From positions 1 through 56,498 of the forward strand of contig NZ_ATNM01000132.1 in NCBI RefSeq assembly GCF_000427295.1: 56,498 bases of DNA. Direction: 5' to 3'. This stretch comes from Cyclobacterium qasimii M12-11B. Its GTDB lineage: Bacteria; Bacteroidota; Bacteroidia; Cytophagales; Cyclobacteriaceae. Below are positions 56,068 through 56,498 of the stretch, in pieces. The notes below the pieces were generated by a model. That model was not told where the DNA came from. It saw only the letters and a program-made list of their open reading frames with translations, and made no database searches. The position numbers were made by a program, and so were the translations under genes. Positions within the stretch are counted from its first letter, which is position 1. Every line of letters begins with the position of its first letter.

Positions 56068-56112
56068 GCCCTGGAAGGGCGAAATACATTAGCCAAGGGT
56101 GTGAGCCCTTGG
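56068..56112. repeat. Double-hairpin intergenic repeat
   Basis: GCCCT-GGA-AGGGC (56068-56080) is followed by CCAAGGG-TGTGAG-CCCTTGG (56093-56112). This pair of hairpins is a recurrent intergenic element style in Bacteroidota. Confidence 0.6.
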
Positions 56113-56132
56113 TAAATCAATAGGAATGACCT

Positions 56133-56243
56133 GATTTTGGCGGTATTGTTGCTTTTTTTCGCAACAATACTGACAAAATCACAACGATACTGCTATATTA
56201 GGTAGTGGGATAAACGTCTATCGATTTTGATTTGGGTTATTGT
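56133..56243. repeat. 111-bp direct repeat, copy A
   Basis: Its first part is a long hairpin (56132-56181): TGATTTTGGCGGTATTGTTGC pairs with GCAACAATACTGACAAAATCA over 21 positions with one mismatch and one G-T pair, around TTTTTTTC. About 60 bp of conserved unpaired sequence follow, ending in TTATTGT. Confidence 0.88.
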
Positions 56244-56386
56244 AATGATTCAATATCGAGAAAATAATGTTCACGATTTTATCAAGATTGTAAAGTCCAT
56301 TTTAAAGAACCCAAAGAAGCCTGGAGGGCTTCAATAATAATAACCGTGTGGTGTCAACCCACGGAAAACGGAATAAAACATCAATC

Positions 56387-56498
56387 GATTTTGGCGGTAT
56401 TATTGCCTTTTTTTCGCAACAATACTGACAAAATCACAACGATACTGCTATATTAGGTAGTGGGATAAACGCCTATCGATTTTGGTTTGGATTATTGT
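56387..56498. repeat. 112-bp direct repeat, copy B (reaches the window edge)
   Basis: It begins 254 bp after the start of copy A, in the same orientation, with only a few substitutions and one extra base in the loop. One substitution weakens the hairpin. It may continue past the window. Confidence 0.88.

Larger units (their letters stand above)
55973..56498. other. Repeat-dense right end
   Basis: The last 526 bp hold no supported gene. They contain the double hairpin at 56068-56112 and two copies of a 111-112 bp repeat. Confidence 0.65.

Noticed and set aside
56133-56498. Integron attC array
   Set aside because: The repeats are hairpin-headed and of similar size to attC sites, but they lack the GTTRRRY and RYYYAAC core sites, and no gene cassette lies between them.
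1-56498. CRISPR arrays, tRNA and rRNA genes
   Set aside because: I looked for regularly spaced short repeats and for tRNA-like T-loop and acceptor patterns and saw none. The only spaced repeats are the ones listed.

Overview
The window reads as chromosomal DNA of a Bacteroidota bacterium, most likely a marine or saline member of the Cytophagales (Cyclobacteriaceae-like; this placement is inference). The support is two SusC/SusD pairs, an ECF sigma/FecR/STN-type transporter module, promoters of the TTTG-N20-TAnnTTTG type, a near absence of Shine-Dalgarno sites except at rpsU, two S1-type sulfatases and many Tat-exported enzymes.

Layout. 1-3316 (minus): galE and a GH92 mannosidase. 3665-5206 (plus): rpsU, xerC-type recombinase and hpf, a small translation/recombination cluster ending in a two-way terminator. 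5208-8126 (minus): a GT39/ArnT-like membrane glycosyltransferase and a Tat-exported Gfo/Idh/MocA oxidoreductase. 8503-10285 (plus): GT2 polyprenyl-phosphate glycosyltransferase and a flippase-like membrane protein, overlapping by 20 bp. 10613-12147: a ceramidase-like gene broken by a one-base frameshift. 12265-14849 (minus): rplM-rpsI-rpsB-tsf. 15176-15574 (minus): a Rnk/GreAB-like factor. 16488-20466 (plus): exported alpha/beta hydrolase, Nramp-related transporter and exported amidohydrolase. 20467-22363: a repeat-rich stretch around a short lytic-transglycosylase-like gene.

22364-35893 is a polysaccharide-utilisation-like locus: SusC, SusD, a GH109-type NAD-dependent hexosaminidase, a two-domain esterase, a second Gfo/Idh enzyme, an M19 dipeptidase homolog lacking half of its metal site, a NagB-type deaminase and a LacI-type repressor. 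A perfect LacI-type palindrome lies 98 bp before susC. The set suggests an N-acetylated, O-acylated amino-sugar glycan as substrate.

36831-51528 is a second TonB locus under ECF sigma/anti-sigma control. Its susC carries an STN signalling domain but is split by a frameshift. Behind susD come a CocE/NonD hydrolase, an exported RidA, a BASS-type symporter, a GGT-fold Ntn hydrolase whose glutamate pocket is replaced, and a Tat-exported protein of unknown function. This combination is the strongest candidate here for an undescribed catabolic system, probably acting on an acylated or amide-bearing small molecule or peptide.

51994-55972 holds two sulfatases and a small PH-domain protein. The window ends in hairpin repeats, including a 111-bp direct repeat running off the right edge. 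I saw no tRNA, rRNA, CRISPR array or complete insertion sequence.
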